The translations under genes and the position numbers were made by a program. A model generated the notes under the pieces. That model was not told where the DNA came from. It did no database searches and saw nothing but the letters and a program-made list of their open reading frames with translations. This document shows positions 45,393 through 54,016 of a stretch of DNA of 64,000 nucleotides, piece by piece. The DNA comes from RGIG990 sp045589455 (GTDB lineage: Bacteria > Verrucomicrobiota > Kiritimatiellia > RFP12 > UBA3636): NCBI GenBank assembly GCA_045589455.1, contig JAZNPC010000010.1, positions 1-64,000 of the forward strand, written 5' to 3'. Numbering within the stretch: the first letter of the stretch is position 1; each line of letters begins with the position of its first letter.

Positions 45393-46751
45393 TTATTCAT
45401 AGCGAAGTGCATCAATTGGATTTAGACGCGCTGCACGCCATGCTGGGTAAAAACCAAAGCATACACCGATAGTGGCAGACACTGCCACAGCCATTGCTAT
45501 TGCGCCAATAGATGGAGCAACTGGCCAGCCATTCATGCTTGAAACAATTGTAGAACAAAGTCTTCCACCCAAAATTCCTAGCAAACCTCCAAGTAAGCAA
45601 AGTATCAATGATTCTACAAGAAATTGTATTAGAATATCCTTGCCCTTTGCTCCAACTGCCATTCTTAATCCAATTTCACGTGTGCGTTCAGTAACAGAAA
45701 CAAGCATAATATTCATGATACCAACGCCACCCACAATTAGAGAAATAAGTGCAACAATTAACAATAGACTTGTCATTAACTCTGAGGTTTGAGTAAATGT
45801 GTTAAGAAGCTCAGTCATATCGCGAATTTCAAAGTCATTAGGCTCATCATCAGCAAGCTTGTGACGTCTCCGCAATAGCTCTGTTATTTCATCAACAGCG
45901 CTTTGAATTGAGCTGGCATCTGTTGCAGCAACCATAATTTGATTGATGTTATTAAAGCGAATAGGCATTAGGTAGTTTTTGGATTGGGTAGCATCGCGAG
46001 TAGGATACAATTGTACAGCTTTTGTTGGGTAGCGATCTCCTCGAGAATAACTACTAGAGCTTGATGAAGCTGTTGCTGCCATTCCTCCACCACGAGAAAG
46101 TCTGTTTCGCATAGTGGTCCATGGGATGACGATTAAATCATTTTGGTCCATGCCCATGAGATTAGCGCCTTTAGGAGCTAGTGTGCCACGTACGGTAAAT
46201 ATTACATTGTTCAAGCGGATGGTTTGTCCAATAGGTGAATCTTCTCCAAATAACTCTTTAACTACAGTTTGACCTAGCATACAAACACAGGCTGCTGTAT
46301 TAACATCTAGTGCTGTGAAAAATTCTCCCTCAGCAAGCTCCCATTCATTAACATCAAAATATTGCTCATTACCAGATGCAATCTGTCCTGGAGTCCAGTT
46401 TTTATTTCCATAAACTGCTTGAACCGTTGCTCCACGTACAACAGGTGTTGCTGCTTTAACAGATGGACACTCACGAATGATTGCATCGCAGTCTGCACTA
46501 GTAAGTGTAATGCCAGTGCCTGAACCAGTACTAACACCTCCAGTACGTATCGATGTAGGGGAAATCATGAGCATATTTGAACCCATATTTGAAATTGAGG
46601 TTTCAATTTGCCCTTTAACACCAGAGCCGATTTCCATCATCGTAATTACGGCTGCAATACCAATTACAATGCCTAACATTGTAAGGATAGATCTTGTTAT
46701 ATTTCTACGCAATGCCTTGATTGCTGTTATAAAGGGTTGTGTAATATTCAT
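45393..46751 (-). CDS. MacB-like ABC permease (FtsX family)
   Basis: Permease of a macrolide/peptide-type exporter. 452 aa: N-terminal helix ('SILTMLGIVIGIAAVITMME', ~20-40), a periplasmic domain (~45-320) with a Ser/Gly-rich loop ('MAATASSSSSSYSRGDRY'), and three C-terminal helices including 'GGVGIMNIMLVSVTERTREI' and 'GLRMAVGAKGKDI'. The ATPase is a separate gene ending 1 base upstream. Related to, but clearly different from, the permease at 23779-25056, so the two operons are ancient paralogues rather than a recent duplication. Confidence 0.92.
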   Translation of the reverse strand: MNITQPFITAIKALRRNITRSILTMLGIVIGIAAVITMMEIGSGVKGQIETSISNMGSNMLMISPTSIRTGGVSTGSGTGITLTSADCDAIIRECPSVKAATPVVRGATVQAVYGNKNWTPGQIASGNEQYFDVNEWELAEGEFFTALDVNTAACVCMLGQTVVKELFGEDSPIGQTIRLNNVIFTVRGTLAPKGANLMGMDQNDLIVIPWTTMRNRLSRGGGMAATASSSSSSYSRGDRYPTKAVQLYPTRDATQSKNYLMPIRFNNINQIMVAATDASSIQSAVDEITELLRRRHKLADDEPNDFEIRDMTELLNTFTQTSELMTSLLLIVALISLIVGGVGIMNIMLVSVTERTREIGLRMAVGAKGKDILIQFLVESLILCLLGGLLGILGGRLCSTIVSSMNGWPVAPSIGAIAMAVAVSATIGVCFGFYPAWRAARLNPIDALRYE

Positions 46752-46752
46752 T

Positions 46753-47454
46753 TTACACCTCCTTTATTAAATCGCTATTAGCGATAAGTCCATCCTTGAT
46801 ATGAATTGTGGTTTTTGTATAATCACAAACCTCAGCATCATGTGTTACAAGAATAATTGTAATATTATCCTCTTTATTGAGCTGCTGAAACATTCTTAAA
46901 ATTTCATCGGTTGTAACAGAATCAAGATTTCCAGTTGGCTCATCAGCAAAAAGAATTTTTGGTCGATTAATCAGTGCTCGGGCTATTGCAACACGCTGCT
47001 GCTGTCCACCGGAAAGCTGAGCAGGGTGATGGTGCATTCGTTCCTTTAGACCAAGCCTTATTAATAGCTCTTCTGCCCATTCTTTGTTTTCCTTCTTGCT
47101 TGCTCTTGTTTTGCTATATTCGAGTGGCATTAGCACATTTTGGAGCGCAGATGTACGAGAAAGCAAATTGAAGTTTTGAAATACAAAACCAATTCTGCCA
47201 GAACGAAGCTCAGCACGCTCATTTGCGGAAATGTTAGCCACATTTTTACCATCTAACCAATATTCGCCAGAGGTTGGGTTGTCAAGAAAACCAAGAATAT
47301 TCATAAGAGTTGATTTTCCAGATCCAGAGGCACCCATAAGAGCAACTAGATCGCCCTGTGCAATGCTAAGGGAAATTCCTTTTAGAACAGGAACTTCTAG
47401 CCCACCATTAAGCTTATAGGTTTTTGTAAGGTTTTTTAACTCAATTAAACTCAT
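46753..47454 (-). CDS. MacB-type ABC transporter ATP-binding protein
   Basis: 233 aa, energises the downstream permease. Walker A 'GASGSGKSTLMNILGFLD', Q-loop 'FVFQNFNLLSRTS', signature 'LSGGQQQRVAIARALI', Walker B 'KILFADEPTGNLDS' and H-loop 'LVTHDAEVCDYTK'. Strong GGAGG ribosome site. It lies 67 bases after the adaptor and one base before the permease. Confidence 0.93.
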   Translation of the reverse strand: MSLIELKNLTKTYKLNGGLEVPVLKGISLSIAQGDLVALMGASGSGKSTLMNILGFLDNPTSGEYWLDGKNVANISANERAELRSGRIGFVFQNFNLLSRTSALQNVLMPLEYSKTRASKKENKEWAEELLIRLGLKERMHHHPAQLSGGQQQRVAIARALINRPKILFADEPTGNLDSVTTDEILRMFQQLNKEDNITIILVTHDAEVCDYTKTTIHIKDGLIANSDLIKEV

Positions 47455-47521
47455 ATTTTCCTCCTTTCCAAATTAATGCAAAGGCTTATTAATGATAGTA
47501 GTGTATATACTATTACTATTG

Positions 47522-48802
47522 TTAGCGGCGAGGAGAACTACCTGAGCCTCTCTTAGGCTTTGGCATATTTGGCATAAATGGATTCTTTGTTTCAGATTTA
47601 CTATCATCTTCAGATATTACTTTTGATGATGTAATGATTTCCATTCCTTCAACAAGCTCAGGCGATTCAATCGCTGCCATTGTGCCATTATTGAGTATTA
47701 CATTAACCTTAATTGGGCGGATGTTGCCATTTGCTTCTTTAATATGAACAATTGCTTCATTTGGGGCTATATCTGGTAAAGGAGCTCCAGCAGGTCTCCA
47801 TCTAATAGCTCTAGCAGGGATGATTAGAGCATCTTCTGCCTTTTCAATTTCAAAAAGAACATTAGCTGTTAGATAAGGTATTAGTTCCATATTTGCATTG
47901 TCCACATCAATCTCAACGATGTAGGTAACAACATTGGAGGTTATTGTTGCATTGTAGCGTATACGTTTAACTGTTCCCTCATATACTTTTCCTGGGAATG
48001 AGTCAACAGAGAAAGAAACAGACATGCCTTCTTTTATGCTACCTACATCTGCCTCATTTACAGCAGCCCAAATTTGCATTTTATCTAATTCTTTTGCTAC
48101 TAAAAACATTGATGATACAGACATACTAGAGACAACGGTTTGTCCTAGGTTTACTCTACGATCAATAACAACACCATCAACGGGAGATGATATTGTGCAA
48201 TAAGCAAGATTTCTTTCTGCCTTTTCTACATTTGCCCTAGCTTGCACCACCTGAGCTTCAGCTTGAAGAATTTTGGCTTCAGCTGAAATTTTGTCAGCAA
48301 CAGCAATTTTATAGCTTGCTTCATATGCATCATATGAGCTTTGTGAAAGAGCAGGGCCAACACCAATCTTTTGTGCTCTATTCCAATCCTTTTCTGCTTG
48401 CCATAAACGAGCCTCTGCTTGTTGAACAGCAGCCTGTGCAGCTGTAACATTTGCTAGTGCATTACTATATGAAGCTTGAGCAACTTCAAAATCTGCTAGA
48501 TATGTCACATCATCAAGTTTGGCAAGAATCATTCCATTTGTAACAGTAGAACGATAATCTATTGTGTTGCCATTTGTATCCGTACCAAATGATATAATTT
48601 GTCCAGAAACTTGAGCACCCACGTCAATTAGTTCCTCTGGTTCTAGAGTGCCAGATGCAGAGATAGTTGTCGCTATTGTACCGCGAGATAGCTTCTCTGT
48701 TGTATAAACTGTTACTTCTTCGTTACCTTTGAGTAGTACAGGTAGCGTAATTGCTCCTATTATAGCAATCCCTAATATTATAAATATAACCTTCTTTTTC
48801 AT
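47522..48802 (-). CDS. MacA-like periplasmic adaptor protein
   Basis: First gene of the exporter operon. 426 aa: signal anchor ('KKKVIFIILGIAIIGAITLP', ~2-24), lipoyl halves ('GAQVSGQIISFGTDTNGNTI' and 'YCTISSPVDGVVIDRRVNLG'), an Ala/Gln/Glu-rich alpha-hairpin in between (~95-200), beta-barrel and membrane-proximal domains ('VNEADVGSIKEGMSVSFSVD', 'NVVTYIVEIDVDNANMELIP'). Length (426) is nearer E. coli MacA (371) than that of the other adaptor in the window, with a short Pro/Lys/Arg-rich tail. GAGGAG ribosome site; promoter with two palindromes just upstream. Confidence 0.92.
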   Translation of the reverse strand: MKKKVIFIILGIAIIGAITLPVLLKGNEEVTVYTTEKLSRGTIATTISASGTLEPEELIDVGAQVSGQIISFGTDTNGNTIDYRSTVTNGMILAKLDDVTYLADFEVAQASYSNALANVTAAQAAVQQAEARLWQAEKDWNRAQKIGVGPALSQSSYDAYEASYKIAVADKISAEAKILQAEAQVVQARANVEKAERNLAYCTISSPVDGVVIDRRVNLGQTVVSSMSVSSMFLVAKELDKMQIWAAVNEADVGSIKEGMSVSFSVDSFPGKVYEGTVKRIRYNATITSNVVTYIVEIDVDNANMELIPYLTANVLFEIEKAEDALIIPARAIRWRPAGAPLPDIAPNEAIVHIKEANGNIRPIKVNVILNNGTMAAIESPELVEGMEIITSSKVISEDDSKSETKNPFMPNMPKPKRGSGSSPRR

Positions 48803-48822
48803 ATTGCTTCTCCTCGTTTATT

Positions 48823-48864
48823 TGAATTTGCATTCATAATAGTGAATTTATATTCATTTGTCAA
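48823..48864 (-). promoter_or_regulatory. Efflux operon promoter overlaid by two 14-bp palindromic operator-like sites
   Basis: Minus strand TTGACA (48859-48864) and TATTAT (48836-48841), spacing 17: near-consensus sigma70. Two palindromes of the form TGAAT-TT(A/G)(T/C)-ATTCA lie at 48843-48856 (TGAATTTATATTCA, filling the -35/-10 spacer) and 48823-48836 (TGAATTTGCATTCA, just past the -10). Their centres are 20 bp apart, two helical turns. This geometry fits repression by a dimeric TetR- or MarR-type regulator; none is encoded in the window. Confidence 0.75.
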
Positions 48865-49010
48865 GTGGCTTTTTTTATTTTTTTTCTATGTTTTGTTAAG
48901 CATCAAAGTTGTTTGCCATTTAAACCTAGCACTTTTAGCCACCACGTGCCATGGTATTGATTGCGAGGTTTAGATGTATTCTGTTGATAATTGAGAGCCC
49001 CATAAGTATG

Positions 49011-49039
49011 TTGATAGTAAATTGATAATTTGATAAAAT
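49011..49039 (+). promoter_or_regulatory. Sigma70-like promoter of the fucosidase gene
   Basis: TTGATA (49011-49016) and TAAAAT (49034-49039), spacing 17, 25 bases before the chosen ATG at 49065. Confidence 0.55.
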
Positions 49040-49064
49040 GATTCTAATAAATAGGGGAATAAAT

Positions 49065-50387
49065 ATGAAAAAGTTTTTACTCTTTGTTGTTTTATTAGCA
49101 CTTTCAGTGAATGTATTTGCTGAAAATAAATTTAGTCCTGAAACAGTAGCCGCGCAAGAGGCTTTTATAAATGATGGTTTTGGTATTTTTATTCATTGGG
49201 GTATTTATGCAATTCATGGGAAGGGCGAGTGGTGGCTTAATAAATCAAAAATGCCTTTAGAGGAATATGAGGCTGTAGCATCTCAATTTAATCCAACAAA
49301 TTTTGATGCAAATGCTTGGGCTGAAGCTTTTGCTGATGCTGGTGCACGCTATGTAACAATTACCTCACGCCACCATGATGGCTTTTCTATGTTCGCTACC
49401 ACAAATACAACCTACGATATTGTGGATGCAACACCATATAAGCGCGATCCGATGGCTGAGCTTGCTACAGCATGTAAGAAGCATAACTTGAAGCTAGGCT
49501 TCTATTATTCTCTCCTTGATTGGCGCCGAGAGGATTTTCCTCATTATAAAGGCCGCGGAGATTATGATTCATATTATGCCTTTATGAAGGGGCAGCTGGG
49601 AGAGCTCTTAACTAATTATGGACCAATTAATTGCATATGGTTTGATGGGCAATGGGCGCGCACTGACGCTGGCTTTGATTGGCGCTTGCCTGAGCTATTT
49701 GATTATGTTCGCTCAATTCAACCATCCTGCTTAGTTGGTAATAATTCACATGTATCACTTCAGCCTGGTGAGGATTTCCAAATTTGGGAAATTAATTATC
49801 CAGGAGGTCACACAGGTCACATGAATGATAAGCAAACCATTGCAACAAATGTACCTTTGGAATGCTGCTGGTCAATGACCTCTGATGCATGGGGATATCA
49901 GCCTAATGATTTGATGGAAAAGAATCCATCAAAGGAGCTCATTCGAAAGCTAGTGCGCACTCGTTTTCTTGGCGCAAATCTTCTACTAAATGTTGCTCCT
50001 GCTCCAGATGGATCCATTCCTGAACCCGCATTAGAGCGTCTCAAGGATATTGGAGAGTGGATGGATAAGTATGGCGATACCATTATAGATGCAAAGCCTG
50101 GTCATATTTATTTGGGAGGTCACAAGGAGTTCTCTAATGTAATTTCTACTATCTCTGAGGATGGTAAAACAATACATTTGCATATTTTAACAGATGGCAA
50201 GAAGGATTTTGGATTATGGATCCCATTCCCAGATACAATTGTAGCAATCACCAATCGCATGACAGGTGCTGAGCTACCATTTGTGCAGAAAATGCATCAT
50301 TCAAAGCGCTACTTATCTCTACACCTAGATTTAGAGGCTGATGTGCCAGACACAATTCTCGACATCACTATCGACCCTTCAAACTAA
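49065..50387 (+). CDS. Secreted alpha-L-fucosidase (GH29)
   Basis: Releases fucose from glycans such as mucin or milk oligosaccharides. ATG 49065 (AGGGGA upstream) opens a signal peptide ('KKFLLFVVLLALSVNVFAEN'), so the enzyme is exported; 440 aa. GH29 landmarks: 'IFIHWGIYAIHGKGEWW', 'YVTITSRHHDGFSMF' (HH substrate pair), 'LKLGFYYSLLDWRREDFPH' and nucleophile Asp194 in 'CIWFDGQW'. The acid/base is less conserved in GH29 and not assigned. The catalytic domain fills the protein, with a short C-terminal beta region. Single gene with its own promoter; supports a gut or mucosal lifestyle. Confidence 0.93.
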   Translation: MKKFLLFVVLLALSVNVFAENKFSPETVAAQEAFINDGFGIFIHWGIYAIHGKGEWWLNKSKMPLEEYEAVASQFNPTNFDANAWAEAFADAGARYVTITSRHHDGFSMFATTNTTYDIVDATPYKRDPMAELATACKKHNLKLGFYYSLLDWRREDFPHYKGRGDYDSYYAFMKGQLGELLTNYGPINCIWFDGQWARTDAGFDWRLPELFDYVRSIQPSCLVGNNSHVSLQPGEDFQIWEINYPGGHTGHMNDKQTIATNVPLECCWSMTSDAWGYQPNDLMEKNPSKELIRKLVRTRFLGANLLLNVAPAPDGSIPEPALERLKDIGEWMDKYGDTIIDAKPGHIYLGGHKEFSNVISTISEDGKTIHLHILTDGKKDFGLWIPFPDTIVAITNRMTGAELPFVQKMHHSKRYLSLHLDLEADVPDTILDITIDPSN

Positions 50388-50396
50388 TCTCTAGCA

Positions 50397-50643
50397 GCTA
50401 GCGTGATGCACGTGACGCCGAAGGGACGCAGAGACGCAGAGACGCAGAGCTAGCGTGATGCACGTGACGCCGAAGGGACGCAGAGACGCAGAGGGCGCGG
50501 AGGACGCGGGGCTGGTGTGATGGGTGTGGTGTGGGGCGCGAATGCGCACATTCCCGCTTGTTGTTGCCTGGGTTTATTGCGAAATCTAACGAAGCAATAA
50601 GGCAACTGCCAAGCGCTAATGTGTATGACCCACCAAGGCTTTT
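50397..50643. repeat. Duplicated intergenic element, copy 2, with extra tandem unit
   Basis: 50437-50643 matches 25161-25368 almost base for base, including the 77-nt palindrome (here 50547-50623). An additional copy of the 'GCGTGATGCACGTGACGCC' unit precedes it (50401-50436), so that unit is tandem here. 50644-50860 holds short AT/GC-mixed sequence ('CGTCTAATGTCGTTCAATTG' style, as also near 2250) and no gene. Confidence 0.85.
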
Positions 50644-50880
50644 GAGGTTGGGGGCGTGAAAAACAATCAACAATCAACAGTCTACTGCCAACAATGGAGT
50701 CTTAACGTCTAATGTCGTTCAATTGTCTATCGTCTAATTGTCACATAGGAACACCCGTTTGGTGAAGGCAACCCGCCTACTAGCTCAGGAGAAATATAGT
50801 CTATCTCCACATCTTCCTTAGGCGTGAGCCATCGCAGACGCCATCTCCGCTCGAGATGTAAAATCTATAATTGATAATTC

Positions 50881-50909
50881 TTGAATTATCATTTTATAAG
50901 TGATAATAT
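50881..50909 (+). promoter_or_regulatory. Candidate promoter of the structured RNA
   Basis: TTGAAT (50881-50886) and TAATAT (50904-50909), spacing 17, placed so that transcription would begin just before the paired region. Confidence 0.4.
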
Positions 50910-50941
50910 ATCGCTACAAAATGTTAAAAGATTGATTTTAT

Positions 50942-51103
50942 ACGCTTAGCGTAATTCGTCTTCGTGAAAATCGCCAAATTTAAACGAGTATGGACGGACA
51001 AGCGCGTGCAAGGTGTATTGTACCATTTGCGCGTCTCTATGTTTGCTCATACAAGGTGTTTGGCGATACCTCACGGAGGCAAATTTTAGGGACGCGTTTT
51101 TTT
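50942..51103 (+). ncRNA. Candidate rod-shaped non-coding RNA (possibly 6S-like)
   Basis: Two nested perfect helices, CTTCGTG (50960-50966) with CACGGAG (51072-51078) and ATCGCCAAA (50970-50978) with TTTGGCGAT (51059-51067), are separated only by small internal loops. Inside, GTATG (50989-50993) can pair with CATAC (51048-51052) and the GCGCGTGCAAGGTG arm with CATTTGCGCGT. Outside, ACGC (50942-50945) pairs with GCGT (51094-51097), which runs into a T7 tract (51097-51103). No protein reading frame fits. The rod with a closing stem and U-tail resembles 6S RNA in form; no conserved 6S sequence was recognised, so the name is not assigned. Confidence 0.5.
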
Positions 51104-51230
51104 ATTCTCTAAAATAGGCTTCCATGCTAAGAAATAAAAATTATATCTATTGGCATAAGTTTTTTATTACTAAATAGGAATAAATATAGAAATCGGTATC
51201 TGTTTGTAGAGTTAAACATAGGAGAAAATT

Positions 51231-51652
51231 ATGCGTGACGATATAAATTTTGATGAAGAAAAGCTAAAAAAGAGCAGTCCAAGTATGCCCCAAAGGATGA
51301 GAATGAGATTAAAGAGAAGGTTTTAAATAAAGAAGAAAAGTTGAATAGCAAGTTTTCTACAATAGAAAAGTTAAAGCCTTATTGGGACGATTTTAAAACA
51401 ATTTTCTCTATGATTAAGGATTGCGTTACTGGAAAGTATAAAGAAACACCATTTACAACAATTGCTAGCTTAGCTGGTGTATTAATTTATGTTCTTTCTC
51501 CAATTGATTTAATGGCTGATTTCATTCCACTTCTAGGATATGTGGATGATGCTGCAATCTTGGGTCTTGCCATTAAACTAGCTGCTGCAGATATTGAAAA
51601 ATATCGTCAGTGGAAAAAGACAATAGATGTAGAAGAAAAGCAGGTCAACTAA
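51231..51652 (+). CDS. DUF1232 (YkvA-like) membrane protein, frameshifted
   Basis: AGGAG precedes ATG 51231, whose frame starts MRDDINFDEEKLKK but stops at 51324-51326. The -1 frame, open from an upstream TGA, continues a charged sequence (EQSKYAPKDENEIKEK...) into a clear DUF1232 domain ('TIASLAGVLIYVLSPIDLMA', 'DFIPLLGYVDDAAILGLAIK'). The switch point is A AAA AAG at 51266-51272, the dnaX-type slippery heptamer. Joined there, the product is 140 aa. The alternative starts (TTG 51341, ATG 51410) lack good ribosome sites. Three readings are possible: programmed -1 frameshifting, a real inactivating loss of one A, or a homopolymer sequencing error. The DUF1232 part has one or two membrane helices; function unknown. 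Confidence 0.7.
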
Positions 51653-51664
51653 TTTTCCCCAAAG

Positions 51665-51700
51665 AGCAAATCTAGCCTAGATTTCTTAGCTAGATTTGCT
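51665..51700 (+). terminator. Stem-loop after the DUF1232 gene
   Basis: Perfect 11-bp arms AGCAAATCTAG (51665-51675) and CTAGATTTGCT (51690-51700), followed by TTCCCC; no long T-run. Confidence 0.6.
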
Positions 51701-51732
51701 TTCCCCATAAATATATTCAAGAAATTGTAATT

Positions 51733-52320
51733 ATGAATAACATAGATACTGGCCACGGAGCTGAAATTGCAGTAGGCTTAAGGAGTTGCTCTTCGATTAT
51801 CCTTGTCCCTATTATTGCAATATGCTCAGGCATTATCATTGGTAAAGAGTACGGAACAGTTGTTGGTATTCTTGGTGGTATTGTTTGTAGCTCTATCTTT
51901 TTTAAGCTTTACCATAGGTTTATCGCTACGCAGATTAAAGGACTTACAGTACTAGACTGCTTGATTCCGTTTTTAGTTTCACTCGTTTCTGGTGTCATTT
52001 TTGCTCCAGTGTCACTTTTTTCAGCTAGTGTCTTTTCAATAGCCACATGTATTTACTCTGGAGTACTATTGTCAGCAACACTATTCTTGTATAAGGCACA
52101 AAAAGTGTCTGTAGGATACCTTGTATTCCCATTTCTAGTCTTTATGTATGAAATATTACCTATAGAGCTACCAACGGATCTAGATAACATATTTGCGCTT
52201 TCTGGTAATACAGTTCATCAGTTTATTGCATTAACTGCAGCTAAGATGAAAAAATCGCTCTCTAATGATTCTCCTACCTCAACAGATGACGAGACCATTA
52301 TTGATGTCGACCCAGAGTAG
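51733..52320 (+). CDS. Four-helix membrane protein of unknown function
   Basis: Not recognised. 195 aa with hydrophobic segments at about 17-37 ('SSIILVPIIAICSGIIIGKE'), 41-59, 76-97 and 100-123, plus a weaker one near 130-145. It ends in a polar acidic tail ('SPTSTDDETIIDVDPE'). ATG start with a weak ribosome site. It lies between the DUF1232 gene and the dynamin cluster, on the same strand but with gaps (80 and 76 bases), and its base composition is nearer the housekeeping genes than the AT-rich cluster, so membership of the cluster is doubtful. Confidence 0.7.
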   Translation: MNNIDTGHGAEIAVGLRSCSSIILVPIIAICSGIIIGKEYGTVVGILGGIVCSSIFFKLYHRFIATQIKGLTVLDCLIPFLVSLVSGVIFAPVSLFSASVFSIATCIYSGVLLSATLFLYKAQKVSVGYLVFPFLVFMYEILPIELPTDLDNIFALSGNTVHQFIALTAAKMKKSLSNDSPTSTDDETIIDVDPE

Positions 52321-52350
52321 AAGCATATTTGGTAAATATATTTTATTTTG

Positions 52351-52370
52351 CATAGTATCATTTCTATGAT
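52351..52370 (+). promoter_or_regulatory. Small inverted repeat upstream of the dynamin cluster
   Basis: ATCAT-TTCT-ATGAT (52357-52370), with CATAG/CTATG overlapping it, 27 bases before the first dynamin gene. It may be an operator; promoter boxes are not clear in this AT-rich stretch. Confidence 0.3.
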
Positions 52371-52396
52371 GTAATAAAGAAATAAAGAAAGTTTTT

Positions 52397-54016
52397 ATGT
52401 GTTTATGGATTGTTGTTGGTTCTATTTTAGCATTTATTATAACAATATGTATTATGTATTGGAATGTTGTTAAAATTTTATTAATTATAGTTGCTATAAT
52501 TTATGTGCTATCTTTATTAGTCAGCTTAATTAAAAAAGTAATTAAAAAGGTTGAGCATGAAAATGAGTTGAAATTATTTGCTATAAATGAAGAGAATAAA
52601 ACCGAAGAAAAAAAACAAAACATAAATTTCAAAAAGTTGTCAAATATACTTTTTGTATCAACAATAGATTTAAGAGAGCATCCATTAAAAAACGAAAAGT
52701 ATAAAAAACGTAAACAATATTTTGAAGTATTAATGTTTCTAATTAATAATTCAGTGATTTCAGAAAAATTGAAAGATTTTACTGAAGGTCGTTTATCTAT
52801 GTATTTTGATTGTTTGTTGCCTGAATTGATGTCTGAAAAGAGTGAAATATTAAATCAAAAAATAGAAGAAAAGGTTTTTATAAAAAAATTAATGCCTTTG
52901 TTTTATTTTGCTAATGTAAAGTATTCATATATATTTCTGTCAGATTTGTGTTTGTTTCTTCAAGAAGAATCGCTAATTTCATATGCAATAGTTGTATTAA
53001 AACGATATCTACCCAAATTTATGTGGGCAAAAATAGATAAAAAATATTATAGAATTAAAAATTTATCAGTAATATCTGAAAAATATAAGCAGATTGCTGT
53101 TTTAATAGAGCAATATAAAACCAATATTGAATTTTTTGCTAGAAAGGAAAAAAGGGTAATTGTTACAGCTCTTGTTAGTGCAGGAAAATCAACACTAATT
53201 AATTCTTTAATTGGAGAAAGATTAACTAGAACAAAATCGGAAATTTGTACAAGTAATTTGGCATACATATATAATAAAGCCTATAATGATGGGACCCTTC
53301 ATTTTTATCAAAATGATAATAAAAAATCTTCTATAAACCAATGTGTGTGCTTTAATGCAAGTGAAGATGACATAAATACTTATGATATAAATGAAAAAAT
53401 AAATGTTTCTGCATCGTTTTTAGGTGTTTACTCAAATTGGTCTAGAATTTGTTTAATAGATACACCAGGGGTTGATGCTGCTATTAATGTGGAACATGGG
53501 GAGTGTACAAAAAAAGCTCTTTTAAATGAGTGTTATGATATGATTCTTTATGTGGTAAGTCCAAATCAAATAAGTACGGATTCACAAAAAGAATATTTAA
53601 AATGGATATTAAATAATCTTCCTAAAAAAAAGATAGTTTTCGTTATTAATAAATTAGATACATTAAAACCTAAAGAAGATAGTATAGCTGATACAATATT
53701 TAATTTTTATAAAGATTTATGTGATATCGGTTTTAAGAATCCTACTATTTGTCCAATATCTTCTTATTTTTCTTTCTTATTAAAGCAAAAAATATCAGGA
53801 AAAGACTTTTCCGAAGATGAAATTGACGATTTTAGGTTTTATAGTAGTAGGTTTTCTAAACCATTTTATAATTTATCAGGATATTATAACGAAGAATTAG
53901 AAGATATTAATCTTGAAATAAATGATTTATTGCAATTAAGCAAACGTTGTGGTTTATATGGTATTGAAAAAATAATAAATGAGGAAATAAATGAAAAAAA
54001 TATTTATAAAATATAA
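52397..54016 (+). CDS. Dynamin-like GTPase 1, membrane-anchored
   Basis: Large GTPase of the bacterial dynamin-like group. 539 aa: N-terminal hydrophobic hairpin (~1-48, two helices with 'LLIIVAIIYVLSLLVSLI'), a helical region (~60-240), then the G domain with P-loop 'LVSAGKSTLINSLIGE' (~258-273), switch-I Thr near 'TKSEICTSN', G3 'CLIDTPGVDA' (~351-360) and G4 'FVINKLDTLK' (~414-423). A short C-terminal helical part follows, so the stalk is mostly N-terminal to the G domain or supplied by its partner. Very AT-rich codons (AAA, TTA, ATA). Its end overlaps the second dynamin gene by 26 bases. Role in membrane remodelling is inferred from family. Confidence 0.85.
   Translation: MCLWIVVGSILAFIITICIMYWNVVKILLIIVAIIYVLSLLVSLIKKVIKKVEHENELKLFAINEENKTEEKKQNINFKKLSNILFVSTIDLREHPLKNEKYKKRKQYFEVLMFLINNSVISEKLKDFTEGRLSMYFDCLLPELMSEKSEILNQKIEEKVFIKKLMPLFYFANVKYSYIFLSDLCLFLQEESLISYAIVVLKRYLPKFMWAKIDKKYYRIKNLSVISEKYKQIAVLIEQYKTNIEFFARKEKRVIVTALVSAGKSTLINSLIGERLTRTKSEICTSNLAYIYNKAYNDGTLHFYQNDNKKSSINQCVCFNASEDDINTYDINEKINVSASFLGVYSNWSRICLIDTPGVDAAINVEHGECTKKALLNECYDMILYVVSPNQISTDSQKEYLKWILNNLPKKKIVFVINKLDTLKPKEDSIADTIFNFYKDLCDIGFKNPTICPISSYFSFLLKQKISGKDFSEDEIDDFRFYSSRFSKPFYNLSGYYNEELEDINLEINDLLQLSKRCGLYGIEKIINEEINEKNIYKI

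Noticed and set aside
21339..48802. The two efflux operons as a recent duplication
   Set aside because: Adaptors differ in length (573 versus 426 aa), permeases share only family motifs, and gene content differs (one lacks the channel).
50450..50677. Arg/His-rich minus-strand open frames, also seen at 25047-25330
   Set aside because: Same intergenic duplicated element read in several frames; substitutions between copies do not respect codons.
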